Shown: positions 8,275 to 17,836, counted from the stretch's first letter. The stretch: 64,000 nucleotides of DNA from Pseudomonas reactans (GCF_013385825.1 NZ_JACAPG010000018.1:248001-312000); one strand, 5' to 3'. The notes: generated by a model not told the origin, from the letters alone. A program made the numbers and translations.

Positions 8275-8564
8275 GATTGCTGCCTGTCAGGAAGGGCAGA
8301 AAATGGCCAGAAGCAGCAGTTCGCGACGAGCAGCTCTGGTAACCCATAACTACAACAACCCTAACGCTACGCGCCGAGTGACCCAGGCACCTCCCAGAGC
8401 CGATTCCGCCGGTAGGATACAGGTTGGCCCCTATCAACCGTGGCGGACGAGTCGAAGAGCGCGAGCGACTGATTCGGACCGAGAAAATACCGGCCCAACA
8501 CCGGCACCGCTGAGCAACTGCCCTACTAACGGAACGAGCTCGAACAGATCAGGAGAACAACTCG
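8275..8564. other. Leader region before the UDG-like gene
   Basis: 290 bp with no supported gene. A 137-aa ORF overlapping it is low-complexity (Arg/Ser/Thr/Pro) and looks like a shadow. The right end carries aggagaac before the ATG at 8565. The promoter of the two-gene unit probably lies here. Confidence 0.4.
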
Positions 8565-9851
8565 ATGGACCACACACTTTTCGAGCGCTACTCACCTGCC
8601 ATCCGCAGGCTCGGCACGGCGGGCGCCAACAGTCCCGAGCTCGTGATTGAAAACACAGGCAGAGACATCCTCAGGTACATCCCTTTCGAACACGTCAACG
8701 CTGATGCCAAGTTGGTCATCGTGGGCATCACCCCAGGCCCCAACCAGCTGCGATTGGCGTACGGCGAAGTCCAGCGACTAATGGCCGTTGGCATCCCGAC
8801 TGCAACGCTGCTTCATGAAGTGAAAAAACTTGGTGCATTCGGTGGCAGCGCCATGCGCCCAAACTTGCTGCGCTATCTGCGGCACTTCAAGTTCGACAAG
8901 ATCCTGCGCATTCCAGATGTAGAGTCCCTGTGGGAAGAAAACGCCGGCTTGTTCCACGGAACCTCGGTCATACCTCACGCGGCCTTTACAACAACGCCTG
9001 AGGGCGGCGAATCCATGTTTGCGGGCTCATTTGCCTACCTGATGGCTTCCCCTTTATTTCGAGAGTGCTTCATGGACTGCTTCGTCTCCACACTCCGCGA
9101 AATTAACCCAGACGCCCTGTATATCGGCCTGGGCGATTGCCCCGAAGACGCGTTGCAATGGTGCGTCGATAACGGGTATCTGCACGCCCGGCAGTTTCTG
9201 GGTTCTTTCTGCCATCCTTCAACAAGTGGCGGCAGCGCACCGAGTGTGTATATCAGAGAGAAAACACTCAGTGACCTGAAGCCAGCAGACCCTGTACGTC
9301 ACAGAGTTGCGAAACTCGATCGGGCCTATGCGCGAATGGCTGGCGCAACTGCGTTGCTTCTGGGCGGCGCTGCGCCAATGTCGGAACCGCCAGGCGCCGT
9401 CCCTCTACCGGACAGTATCCAAGCTGCCCTTGCTCCACCGCTTCCGGCCAAGCCAGCCCGCAAGACCGTAGCTGTCCCATGCGATGAATTCACCAATAAG
9501 GTGATCAAGCTGATTGAGCAGAGCGGATATGTGCTCGTCAGGGAGAGCAAATACCTCGCAGAGTTTTGCGCTGCCGGCCAGACGGTTTATTTATTGAAAG
9601 CAAGGACCCGCATCAACAACATCTGTCTGATGGTTCACCCCAATATCATCAGGGGGCACTTGGTAGTTCTGCTGGCGGAAATCGCCGTCAGCACAGGCCA
9701 TCGACACCACTCAAGCATGTCGAAGTTTCCATCGAAATTGCATAATGGCAAGCAACCCATCACTTATGGCTGGCTTGTGAGCATTGGCGGCCTGGCAGAC
9801 GTCAGTGCTGTGGTGGAAGGCCTGCTTGAAATTAAACCGGCTACAAGCTGA
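8565..9851 (+). CDS. Uracil-DNA-glycosylase-superfamily-like protein with extra C-terminal domain
   Basis: 428 aa. Residues 49-61 read KLVIVGITPGPNQ and 214-223 read SFCHPSTSGG. These fit the two signature loops of the UDG superfamily (GxxPG...N near the N terminus; HPS near the end of the fold) at the right spacing. The acidic/Asn residues that fix the catalytic water are not certain. A Pro/Ala-rich linker (about 255-300) leads to a separate C-terminal domain (about 310-428) with alternating strands that I do not recognise. A strong aggaga motif precedes the ATG. It forms a likely two-gene unit with the kinase-like gene 67 bp downstream. DNA base excision or base sensing is inferred from fold only. 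Confidence 0.55.
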   Translation: MDHTLFERYSPAIRRLGTAGANSPELVIENTGRDILRYIPFEHVNADAKLVIVGITPGPNQLRLAYGEVQRLMAVGIPTATLLHEVKKLGAFGGSAMRPNLLRYLRHFKFDKILRIPDVESLWEENAGLFHGTSVIPHAAFTTTPEGGESMFAGSFAYLMASPLFRECFMDCFVSTLREINPDALYIGLGDCPEDALQWCVDNGYLHARQFLGSFCHPSTSGGSAPSVYIREKTLSDLKPADPVRHRVAKLDRAYARMAGATALLLGGAAPMSEPPGAVPLPDSIQAALAPPLPAKPARKTVAVPCDEFTNKVIKLIEQSGYVLVRESKYLAEFCAAGQTVYLLKARTRINNICLMVHPNIIRGHLVVLLAEIAVSTGHRHHSSMSKFPSKLHNGKQPITYGWLVSIGGLADVSAVVEGLLEIKPATS

Positions 9852-9918
9852 ATTGTCGTTGTCCAAATGAGCCGAAGTTTGCGCTCGGCAGACCCTCAAT
9901 CTGTTATGGAAGAACACA

Positions 9919-10554
9919 ATGAGCGAACACATCTGCGCGCGTTTCCCTACCCCGAATTTCGACCGACTGCTGGAAATCTTGCGACTCAAAGGCGCGAAGG
10001 TATTCAAGACCGGTTCCAGTTCAACTATCTTCGAGACGGGTGACAGTTTGCTGAGGCTAACCCTGCAAGGCAGTGGCCATAACTTCCTGGCGCAACAATC
10101 GGCTGCGGGTAACCCAAACGTTGTCAGGGTACTGCACAACTATGGTGCGGTGGCGTTATCGGACACCTACGAGTCTGGTCCTGAGGTAGAGTTCTACTGG
10201 CTTGCGCAGGTCGAGCGCCTGGTTGATATTGAAGTGGGCAGCGAGCCTGTTATTGAGGCTTGGCTTGCGCGATTCGATGAAGAGGGGCAGCCTGGCTCGA
10301 GGGACTTACCCGTTGTTGCACAGCAATGTCGTGAACTGGCGCGCGCTCACAGGCAGTATGCTGGGTTGATGGAAACGCTGGCGCTGGCGGCTGAGTTTCG
10401 GGGGATTGAGTCGATGGACCTGCGGCTGAGTAACTGCATGCGACGGCCTTTGACCGGGGAGTTGGTTTGGACGGATCCGTTAGATGATTGTTTCTACGAA
10501 CCAGACACCAATGTGGAAATTTCACTGGATGTACTCTTCGCGCTTCTCAAATGA
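9919..10554 (+). CDS. Kinase-like-fold protein (catalytic-loop pattern D..N/DP)
   Basis: 211 aa. An N-lobe-like part reads KVFKTGSSSTIFETGDSLLRL (an R/K in a VxRL strand and later a hinge-like EFYWLAQVERL). A C-lobe-like part has MDLRLSNCM followed ten residues later by LVWTDPL, which resembles the D-L-x-x-x-N catalytic loop and a DP/DFG metal-binding aspartate of protein-kinase/APH-like folds. It is short for a full kinase. It sits 67 bp after the UDG-like gene in the same direction and probably shares its transcript. A phosphotransfer activity, perhaps controlling the partner, is inference; the fold call is moderate. Confidence 0.5.
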   Translation: MSEHICARFPTPNFDRLLEILRLKGAKVFKTGSSSTIFETGDSLLRLTLQGSGHNFLAQQSAAGNPNVVRVLHNYGAVALSDTYESGPEVEFYWLAQVERLVDIEVGSEPVIEAWLARFDEEGQPGSRDLPVVAQQCRELARAHRQYAGLMETLALAAEFRGIESMDLRLSNCMRRPLTGELVWTDPLDDCFYEPDTNVEISLDVLFALLK

Positions 10555-10969
10555 CGGGTGATCTAATCCATACACACGTTTTCGGGCCACTTCTTGCCAG
10601 ACCTATGTGACCAACTTTTTAATGAATTTTGGCTCTTCTCAGTGAACATATGCTCAGCTCCATCTGGCACGCTGAATCTCCTCTGATTTTCTAGCTGCTG
10701 CGACAGGGAGCTTTGGGTCGTCATTAGCCGGTCGTGGCAGATTGAGATCGACCCAAATGGACGGTAGTTAGGGATTGGGCACCAAGCTTTGCGGGAGCGG
10801 GCTTGCACGCGATGGCATCATCCCAGTGGTTCGCAGTGTAATCCTGCTCATGCCGTAGATGCTGAACCGTCGCTCCTGGCTGTGGATTCATCGGGCGACA
10901 TCGCTGCAGGGTTATCACCCGTCGTTGCGCTTAATGGATAGCGCAGATAACGCTTGCTTCACCGTCACC
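10555..10969. other. Intergenic region between convergent genes
   Basis: 415 bp between the kinase-like gene (plus) and the GmrSD-like gene (minus), both ending here. ORFs in it are short, lack ribosome binding sites and resemble no family. I saw no strong terminator hairpin. It may hold remnants or nothing functional. Confidence 0.35.
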
Positions 10970-13000
10970 CTAGTCGATGGTGAAAACCCTTTGATAATGG
11001 CATTGCAGTGCCGCCAGCATAGCAGCCTGATGAGCATCGGCCGCGACCTCTCCCCACGTTTCCTTCGAATAGATCAAGTCCATTTTCAGGGAGTCAGGCC
11101 GCTTCTCGTACGCCCGCTTGTTGAGGAATCGCTGGCGCTTTTCGTTGTAGGGCAGATTACCGTACTCCGAGTTGATACTGCGCGAGACAAGCGCAAGATT
11201 GCCAAAGCGGTCCAGCCAATCCCGCGAGACCGTGTTGGTATCGATCGCCTGTGGGGTCTGCGGCGAAATATGCTCCACCGAGTTCTTCGCGGTGAAACGG
11301 AAATTGCCCCAGAACTCATGATCACGTTGCTGTTCATACCAAAGCACGAAGTCCAGTTTATAGAACCAGTAATGCGCAAATCTGACGCCATGGTCCTCCG
11401 TCAGCACAGCGTCGAACTGCAGCGCCGAAGCGGTACGCCAGGGATCGTCCATGAACCGGCGGCTACGTACGACCAGCGAAGCATCCGTCACTTCTCCAAG
11501 CAGCTGGTTATCCAGATGGCATAGGAAGCCATAGTACCGCTCGATTTCACCGCCACCACCCCGCACGGTGTGCGCATGCTTGTGGATAAAATACAGGAAG
11601 GGGGTCAGCCAGTAATGGGTGGTGATTTCCTGCGAGTGATACAGCATGCTCTGCAGCAACGATAGGCCCTGGTGCACGGCATTGTCGCGACTGCGATTGA
11701 TGTAACGCTTGTCTTCACTGGCGGAAATCGATGTGTGGCAGACCTGATGGATTTCGTCATCGCCCTGATCGACCCACTTGATCACATACTCGTCCCACAG
11801 CACACGCATGCGCCAGAGCAGATCAATGAACCCTTGCGCCCTTGCCACACGCTGCGCCGAATCCGCTGGCGTTAGCAAGTGAGCTTCAAACAGGGCGAGC
11901 AGCTGCCGATCTAGCACACGCGGCAGATCTGCCTGCCCTTGCTCCTTCAGCCAGATACGCAACACATGCAGCAAGAAGAGTGGAAAGCCGATGATGCTCC
12001 GCGCCCAGGGGGCTTCTCCGTCATCCTCGGTGATGGCTGCCGGAGCCGCACCGATATCGGTAACAGAGCAGTCAACGATGGCTTGCAAGGTCAGGCGGTC
12101 GTAGCCATCCGTTTGCGCGGAGTTGGTCTTTCGATCGAGCAACCCGTGTACGGCGCCTGCATGGAGCAGTTGCCCCTTGTTATAGAGATCCCCCAGTCGG
12201 TGCGCCTCCAGCTGGGTTTCCAGACACAGATTGCGCTCGACAAAGCCACTCATGTCGGCACAGGCATTCCACAATGCCGCGAAACGGAAACGGCTTTCCG
12301 CGGGGATGTCCTGCAGCAACCTAGCCTTGAGGATCTCGTGGTGCTGTAGCTGGATACCACGGTTGTTGATGACTTCGAACAGCTTGTTCAGGTCCATCCC
12401 CTCAGGCACTTGCGTGAGCACGAGCGATACATTGCGATACACAAAGCTGGCCAGCGCCTTGAGATATTCATCATCAACAGGCCCGCCGTCCGCACGCTTG
12501 TAGGTCTGCGCGAAGGAGGCCATCAATTGCTGAGCCTCTCTCATGCTCTGAGTGTCGATGATTTCGCTGCTCGTCGCTTTCCCCCCCGGCATCATGCTGG
12601 CAAGGAAGTCGTTCACCTGCTCCCGGATTGAGAAGTGCAGACGCGGAATCGTCCCTTCCTTCAGCACAACCCTACTGAAGTCCTCCATCACCTGGCTCCA
12701 TACCGGCACCGTGCTGAGCATCCACAACGTGGTGAAACGCTGCTGGCCGTCGATCAGGTCGAAGCGGCGCATGCCCTGATTGCGATCTTCATCGGTGGTT
12801 TTTTCCACCAACAGCGTGCCGCCCAGGAAGAACTGCGTGTCGCCTCGATCGAAAGCATTGGCGATGTCTGTCAGCAGTGTTTTGATCTGCTCATCACCCC
12901 ACACATACAGGCGCTGGTAGATCGGCACATTGAAACACCACGCAGCGTCTTTCCTGTTGGCCAGCTGTTGCAGAGTGCAGAGGCTGGAATCAATGCTCAT
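10970..13000 (-). CDS. GmrSD-type protein, DUF262 + DUF1524 (second in operon)
   Basis: 676 aa from the ATG at 13000, chosen because GGAGG lies five bases upstream and the ATG overlaps the previous gene's end by 11 bp; the open frame before it is the antisense of that overlap. The N-terminal DUF262 part has YQRLYVWGDEQI, LIDGQQRFTTLW and VINNRGIQLQ, the ParB/sulfiredoxin-like NTPase signatures. The C-terminal DUF1524 part has VEHISPQ and NLALVSRSINSEYGN, the His-containing HNH-like nuclease motif. Proteins of this layout (GmrSD, type IV restriction) cut modified DNA in an NTP-dependent way. Here it follows a DUF262-only protein, so sensing and cutting may be split between them. Confidence 0.85.
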   Translation of the reverse strand: MSIDSSLCTLQQLANRKDAAWCFNVPIYQRLYVWGDEQIKTLLTDIANAFDRGDTQFFLGGTLLVEKTTDEDRNQGMRRFDLIDGQQRFTTLWMLSTVPVWSQVMEDFSRVVLKEGTIPRLHFSIREQVNDFLASMMPGGKATSSEIIDTQSMREAQQLMASFAQTYKRADGGPVDDEYLKALASFVYRNVSLVLTQVPEGMDLNKLFEVINNRGIQLQHHEILKARLLQDIPAESRFRFAALWNACADMSGFVERNLCLETQLEAHRLGDLYNKGQLLHAGAVHGLLDRKTNSAQTDGYDRLTLQAIVDCSVTDIGAAPAAITEDDGEAPWARSIIGFPLFLLHVLRIWLKEQGQADLPRVLDRQLLALFEAHLLTPADSAQRVARAQGFIDLLWRMRVLWDEYVIKWVDQGDDEIHQVCHTSISASEDKRYINRSRDNAVHQGLSLLQSMLYHSQEITTHYWLTPFLYFIHKHAHTVRGGGGEIERYYGFLCHLDNQLLGEVTDASLVVRSRRFMDDPWRTASALQFDAVLTEDHGVRFAHYWFYKLDFVLWYEQQRDHEFWGNFRFTAKNSVEHISPQTPQAIDTNTVSRDWLDRFGNLALVSRSINSEYGNLPYNEKRQRFLNKRAYEKRPDSLKMDLIYSKETWGEVAADAHQAAMLAALQCHYQRVFTID

Positions 13001-14486
13001 GGCGACCTCCATGGGAGGCTTTAAGAAACACCTCAAGCCATTGCGATTTGTCCGCAAGGTTGCGGCATTCAGGATCCGCCTGCACCTTGTAGAACGCCAG
13101 AACAGCCCGTTTGTATCGACCTTGCACACCATTCCCCACTTCAATCGTTTCATCGGCATACAACGATGCCACGGCGTGTTGGCGCTTTTGAAGAAAGTCC
13201 AGCACCTGTTTAGGATGGTAGCTTTGTGCGATCACATCCAGCAGGTTTAGCTCGGCCAACCTGAAGAAGTTGGCGGCGGTTTCCTGCTTGACCTGTTTTT
13301 TCTCCAGGCGAATTGCGCCCAGCAGAAACTCCAGGCGTAAGGCAAACGCGGTCAGTTGCTCGACTTCGAACTGATCCATGTACACCAGGCTGCAGAGCAT
13401 GAAAATTTCGCGCAGATACTCCTGGTTGTTGCACAGCAGCTGTCGATATATCGCGCGGAAAAAACTCACCTGCGCGCACGGCGCAGTATCGTTCATCAGC
13501 CTCTGCAACAGGGCGGCATACTTGTCTGCGTAGAGAAAGAAGCCCACGCCCTCATGAATGGGCTGGCGCAGTGCCATCGGCAAGTTCGCGGGGTTGTGGC
13601 TGATGCGCAGTTGACTGCCGTGCAGTACGTGCTCTCCGTCGCCCGTCAGCGTCAACGCAGTTGCCAGCCGATTGTGTCGGGTGGCGTAGAGCGGCACGCT
13701 GTCGACGCTGCTGCGGGTGTCCGCAGCGTGGTTCCATGTGTCGCACTGGAACTCGGTCAGCAGCGTCTCGTGTCTGCCCGCTGGAGTTTGCGCACCGCGC
13801 CAACGCCGCGCACGCCAGAGAAAACGATTGAACAGGTTGGGGGCAAAATCCTGGCCGGGCGACAGTATCGCGGGTTGACGTTGCAGCGCCTCCCAGCGCT
13901 CGGCGCAGTGCTGCTGCAGGGCTGTCTTCAGATCGCCCTCAGCGTCTGCGTGATCGATCGCACGCAGGTGATAGGCCTTGAGCAGGTCGGTGGCCCGCAG
14001 AGGCACGCCGCGATTGTTCTGGGTATCGAAAAAGGTGAAAGCAAGGTCGCTGCTGTCCACCTCGATCACCGTCAGACGAAGCTTTCCGATGATCTCCGGT
14101 GCAATCGGCTCTTGCTGCTTCAACGCCTGAATCCCTTCACGGATATGTCGTGCGGACTGCCCCGAATAGCTGAGCACCTGGCCCGCTGGCAGTGCACCGG
14201 TCGCTCGGTGATACAGCAGCGACAACGCCGTGATGCGCTGCTGACCATCGATGATGAACCTTCTCGATTGGTGCACATCGCGATGCAGCAATACCGCGCC
14301 AATGTAGTAAGGCAAGGTTTTGTCCGGCTGGCCTGCGAACTCTGCGAGATCACTGGTCAGTTGCAACAGCTTGTCCGGGCCCCACACGAAGCCGCGCTGA
14401 TAACTGTCCAGTGCCAATGGCCAACCTACCTTTAGCAGATCGTCGAATGCCAGGGTTCTGACCCGGACAGGAGATTCATGCGTCAT
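12990..14486 (-). CDS. DUF262-domain protein without a clear nuclease domain (first DUF262)
   Basis: 498 aa. DUF262 signatures are YQRGFVW (about 29-35), FIIDGQQRITALS (about 77-89) and FFDTQNNRGVPLRATDLLKAYHL (with NNRG). The remaining ~300 residues are helical, and no DUF1524 HxxP motif is visible. It therefore looks like a GmrS-type subunit alone, upstream of a complete GmrSD-like protein. The two genes overlap by 11 bp, and the 244-aa acidic-protein gene ends 16 bp before this start. Tight coupling argues for one complex. DUF262 proteins bind and hydrolyse NTPs; recognition of modified phage DNA is the known role in GmrSD and is inferred here. Confidence 0.8.
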   Translation of the reverse strand: MTHESPVRVRTLAFDDLLKVGWPLALDSYQRGFVWGPDKLLQLTSDLAEFAGQPDKTLPYYIGAVLLHRDVHQSRRFIIDGQQRITALSLLYHRATGALPAGQVLSYSGQSARHIREGIQALKQQEPIAPEIIGKLRLTVIEVDSSDLAFTFFDTQNNRGVPLRATDLLKAYHLRAIDHADAEGDLKTALQQHCAERWEALQRQPAILSPGQDFAPNLFNRFLWRARRWRGAQTPAGRHETLLTEFQCDTWNHAADTRSSVDSVPLYATRHNRLATALTLTGDGEHVLHGSQLRISHNPANLPMALRQPIHEGVGFFLYADKYAALLQRLMNDTAPCAQVSFFRAIYRQLLCNNQEYLREIFMLCSLVYMDQFEVEQLTAFALRLEFLLGAIRLEKKQVKQETAANFFRLAELNLLDVIAQSYHPKQVLDFLQKRQHAVASLYADETIEVGNGVQGRYKRAVLAFYKVQADPECRNLADKSQWLEVFLKASHGGRHEH

Positions 14487-14502
14487 TTATCGGCTCCCCT
14501 GC

Positions 14503-15237
14503 TCAGCTCTCTTCCCAGCGTTTGCGCAACGTCCTGATCCGGGCATCCCCCCGCAGCGCACGCCGATCCGGTCCACAGAGCGCGACCGAACCTTCCGGTA
14601 GACCAAAGACTTCCTCGATGGCTGCCCGAATGCTGCTGACCTTCGCATCCGAACGTGCGGCCCGATAGCGCGCCGCCCTTCGCTCGGCAGTGGCCACGGC
14701 CTGGTCTGCACCCTGCTCATCCTCGGCATCTGGTTCCTCGACATCCCAGTCCTCGTCCTCTTCATCCCCCTCAGTAAGTTCCGGATCATCATCGGCCTCT
14801 TCGGCCTCAGCGGTCAGGTCAGCCAGGCTCTGACCATTGGAATACCAAGTGCAGGCGTCCTCCTGCTCCCATACCAGCCCATCCTCGACATGAAATGTGC
14901 GCAGGGCTATGGAGGACGAAACGTAATCGCTGAACCGCGACTTCACCGCTGGCAACCGCTCGAAGCCAGCGCCCAAGGCCAGTAGAACCTTATTAGGGCC
15001 GGCAACCAACAGGAATTCAGACCAGCTCTGCTCACGGAAATTGACGCTGGCAGAAGCGTACATGTAAAGGGTTGCGCGAAGTGATGCGTCCTGTTCGGCC
15101 AACTGGGTCAGTACCTGCATCACAGTGCGGTAGATACTAAAGCCCGCATTTTCGACGGAGTGCGAGTCGACCTCGACAGTGGGCAATGGCGACCCTTTGT
15201 TGACGAACGAGAGCTCCGATACCGATTTCTTGATCAT
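14503..15237 (-). CDS. Acidic accessory protein of the DUF262 operon
   Basis: 244 aa from the ATG at 15237 (MIKKSVSELSF), with AAGGAAAG upstream. An N-terminal globular part (about 1-135) is followed by a strongly acidic stretch (about 150-195, runs of Asp/Glu) and then an Arg/Ala-rich C terminus. I recognise no family. The charge pattern could mimic nucleic acid or serve as a flexible linker. It lies between the HEPN gene and the first DUF262 gene, all on the minus strand with short gaps, so it is probably part of the same system, perhaps as regulator or adaptor. Confidence 0.7.
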   Translation of the reverse strand: MIKKSVSELSFVNKGSPLPTVEVDSHSVENAGFSIYRTVMQVLTQLAEQDASLRATLYMYASASVNFREQSWSEFLLVAGPNKVLLALGAGFERLPAVKSRFSDYVSSSIALRTFHVEDGLVWEQEDACTWYSNGQSLADLTAEAEEADDDPELTEGDEEDEDWDVEEPDAEDEQGADQAVATAERRAARYRAARSDAKVSSIRAAIEEVFGLPEGSVALCGPDRRALRGDARIRTLRKRWEES

Positions 15238-15424
15238 TGCATTCTTTCCTTGAACAGTTCGTGGGCGGGAACGGGCGCAGTTTGCGCCCAAAGTCCCCGC
15301 TTTTTCGCAGTCCCTCTGATCGAGGACGAAGATGTCATGCTCGACAGTGGCAAGTTAGGTGATGAGGATGAACAGCCAGCGGAATCACTTCGTTTGTGAT
15401 CGCGTGATTGGAAAGTCCCACGAC

Positions 15425-16072
15425 CTAAGAAACAACCGGATAACAAGCATCACTCCATAGCGCTTCCGGGTTATCCAGCATCAGCAAGATAATCACCGGC
15501 ACCAACTTGCCGAGAAGGTTTGAGCAGTCGCGCAGCTGATCCCGGTTCACACTGCTGTTCCAGGTTGCGCCCCCATGCATGACCTGGTTTCGCAATGTAT
15601 AAATTCGATTGAACAGAACGCCGAGCACTGCTGGGGTATTGCGGTTGGCCAACGCTTGCTGCGCTGCTCGCCGACCGCTGGCAAAGCGCTCAGTCCACTG
15701 TTGCTCGCTGATCTTGCCGTTCTGGTAATCCCAGAAGCTCTGGAACACGTAGGGGTTGTCCAGCAACGCACGAATGCTGCCGGAGAACGCGGACCAGACC
15801 AGATTCTCGATCAGGTTGGCCGTGTCGAGCGCGCAGAGTTTGTCCAGGAACGCCTTGAACGTGGATTGCTCGGAAAGGCGGTACTGCTCGTCAATATCGG
15901 TGGCGTAGGCCGAGTTGAAGGCGATCCACAGGAAGATAAAACGCCCATCGACATCGTCAGCTTGCTCGGCACGATTGAGCCAACTCAGCGCCCGATGAAC
16001 ACGCAAGGTGAGGTTGGGATGATGACTTTCACGTTCCTGTCGATGACGGGTCTTGAGTGCTTGATGGTCCAT
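15425..16072 (-). CDS. HEPN-domain protein (RxxxxH ribonuclease motif)
   Basis: 215 aa, almost all helical. R161-N-Q-V-M-H166 near the end of a helix is the RxxxxH motif of HEPN ribonucleases, and the earlier stretch RALSWLNRAEQ...FIFLWIAFNSAYA is typical of Apea-like HEPN proteins. HEPN RNases act as toxins in many anti-phage systems, cutting cellular RNA after activation. It is the first gene of a four-gene minus-strand unit with the acidic protein and two DUF262 proteins; the gap to the next gene is about 190 bp, so a second promoter there is possible. An abortive-infection effector controlled by the GmrSD pair is a reasonable inference. Confidence 0.8.
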   Translation of the reverse strand: MDHQALKTRHRQERESHHPNLTLRVHRALSWLNRAEQADDVDGRFIFLWIAFNSAYATDIDEQYRLSEQSTFKAFLDKLCALDTANLIENLVWSAFSGSIRALLDNPYVFQSFWDYQNGKISEQQWTERFASGRRAAQQALANRNTPAVLGVLFNRIYTLRNQVMHGGATWNSSVNRDQLRDCSNLLGKLVPVIILLMLDNPEALWSDACYPVVS

Positions 16073-16291
16073 GGGGTGCCGATCCTTGAGGTCATGGGCA
16101 GTACGTCAACAGATTGGGAGCGTCTGAAAACTTTACATATTTTTGATTAAACCCAGGCATGGGTAGAGAAGTTTCAATCGAGGGCCAGAGAACCTGCTCC
16201 ATTTGTTTACCTGTACGGACAAACAACATGGACGGGGGCTGTGGTTTTGCTTAGGGTATGGCCATTCGATATTACCTGCAAGGTGGTCTGC

Positions 16292-17773
16292 ATGAAGCGC
16301 GAACAGTTCCTGGCGCAACCTGAAGTTGAGTCCTTCATCGCATGGCTCGCAACGAACTTGCCGACGTTGACGTTCAAGCTGCGCTTCAAGGCGAGCAAAT
16401 TTGTGCCGGGCGGTTTAACCGCTGATGTCCAGGGTTTCGAGCAGATTCTTGAGCAATACCGCTGGAAAGCAAGCAGGCAAGATACCCATCAAAATTCGGT
16501 GGATTCACAAACCTGGGCTGAAACTCAACGCTCTCTCGGACAACTTCGCGAGTGGCTGACGAGTGCGGTCAACCGGGGGGACGAACAACAAGCGCTTCAG
16601 GCGTGTTTGCAGATTCTTCGTTGGGGTGGTGTCCGGGGAGCCATTCCATTTTTGCACCGGCTGGCCGAAAAGGGCGAGCTGTCGAGCTATCTGCGGAAAA
16701 TGGCCGGGCTCATGTCGCTCGATGGTGACAATGATCTGAATGATCTCGACGCGATCAGTGTCGAGCGTTTCGATGCTGGCCTGACCAAGATTCACGCCTT
16801 GCTTGATCCGTCGGGGTCACCCATCTATGACAGTCGCGTCGGCGCAGCGATAGGCATGCTGTATTCATTGTTTCGCCAGCAATGGACGGGGAGCGGCAAA
16901 CTTCTGCTGGCGTTCCCGTCCGGAGCCGCTCGTGGCAACCAGATCCGCAACCCGGGAGCATTCTTGAACGGCTTGGCGGCGCCGCAATTTTCGGCGATTG
17001 ATTATGCCGAATGGGCACGTTGGCAGGTGCGGTTGGGCTGGATTATCCGCGCCCTGCTCGAACGTACTGGCTGGTTTGCCGAACAAGGGGCGCTGCCCGC
17101 GCGATGCCACGCCTTCGAGGCCAGCCTGTTTATGCTCGGCTATGACCTGCGGTGCTTTGATGTGACGCTGGCGACTGATCCGAAGGCCGCAGTGCCAGCG
17201 AGTGATCCGCAGAAAAGTGAACGTGAAAGCACTGGATGGGTGCCAACCGGGCATCCCTTCAGTCAGGTCCTAAAGGATTATCTGGCCTTCCGCCACAGCG
17301 GCTCGCTCGACAATAAAGCGTCCTTCATTGCCTGGCTGTTGGCCAACCCGCGCAACGAGAACCCGCTCACGCGTGCCACAGCGCAGGGCTACTGTTTCGC
17401 GTTTTCCATCGATGAATTCGACCTGTTTGGCCGGTCGCTCGAAGAACTCGAACGTATCGTCGTCGGTGGCAAGGATGGGTTGTGCGCTGCATTGGTGAGC
17501 GAGACATTGGAACCATTCACCCTGGGTGATGAACGGGCAAGCGTCTGTTTGGTGGATGTGTTGATCACGGGCAATGCGTATCTGCGGGCGACGACTGAAA
17601 AGGCACGCATCGGCTACCTCTTGAGCGCCGGATATGCAGGTACCGAGAACTCTGCCAAGACGCTGATGGCGTTGGGGCGCAACGTGGGCAAGCACTTCGG
17701 GCTGCTCGATGCAGAACATTTGCCGACGACGTTGTTCGAGCAGTTTTTCGGCGGATGCTCGCTCGACGCCTGA
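16292..17773 (+). CDS. Uncharacterised protein upstream of the RecB-like nuclease, 493 aa
   Basis: Start at ATG 16292 (MKREQFLAQPEVESF), which has AAGGTGG five bases upstream; the open frame extends 17 codons further but without signals. Mostly helical, soluble, without metal or P-loop motifs I can identify. The opening (EQFLAQPEVESFIAWLA) and the later repeat of similar wording (KASFIAWLLANPRNENPLTRATAQGYCFAF) suggest two related modules, about 1-60 and 340-400. It is 63 bp before the nuclease/helicase gene on the same strand, so very likely a partner. Divergent from the HEPN operon across 219 bp. No function assigned. Confidence 0.65.
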   Translation: MKREQFLAQPEVESFIAWLATNLPTLTFKLRFKASKFVPGGLTADVQGFEQILEQYRWKASRQDTHQNSVDSQTWAETQRSLGQLREWLTSAVNRGDEQQALQACLQILRWGGVRGAIPFLHRLAEKGELSSYLRKMAGLMSLDGDNDLNDLDAISVERFDAGLTKIHALLDPSGSPIYDSRVGAAIGMLYSLFRQQWTGSGKLLLAFPSGAARGNQIRNPGAFLNGLAAPQFSAIDYAEWARWQVRLGWIIRALLERTGWFAEQGALPARCHAFEASLFMLGYDLRCFDVTLATDPKAAVPASDPQKSERESTGWVPTGHPFSQVLKDYLAFRHSGSLDNKASFIAWLLANPRNENPLTRATAQGYCFAFSIDEFDLFGRSLEELERIVVGGKDGLCAALVSETLEPFTLGDERASVCLVDVLITGNAYLRATTEKARIGYLLSAGYAGTENSAKTLMALGRNVGKHFGLLDAEHLPTTLFEQFFGGCSLDA

Positions 17774-17836
17774 CTCACACACGATATTGAATCAGCGTGA
17801 AGCGTTCCTGGACGCTTCACCGTACTGGAAGCGACC

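Noticed and set aside
8237..8650. 137-aa plus-strand ORF before the UDG-like gene
   Set aside because: Low-complexity composition, starts inside the MITE end and overlaps the better-supported UDG-like start.
12231..14435. Long plus-strand ORFs opposite the DUF262 genes
   Set aside because: Antisense shadows of high-GC coding sequence; the DUF262 motifs lie on the minus strand.
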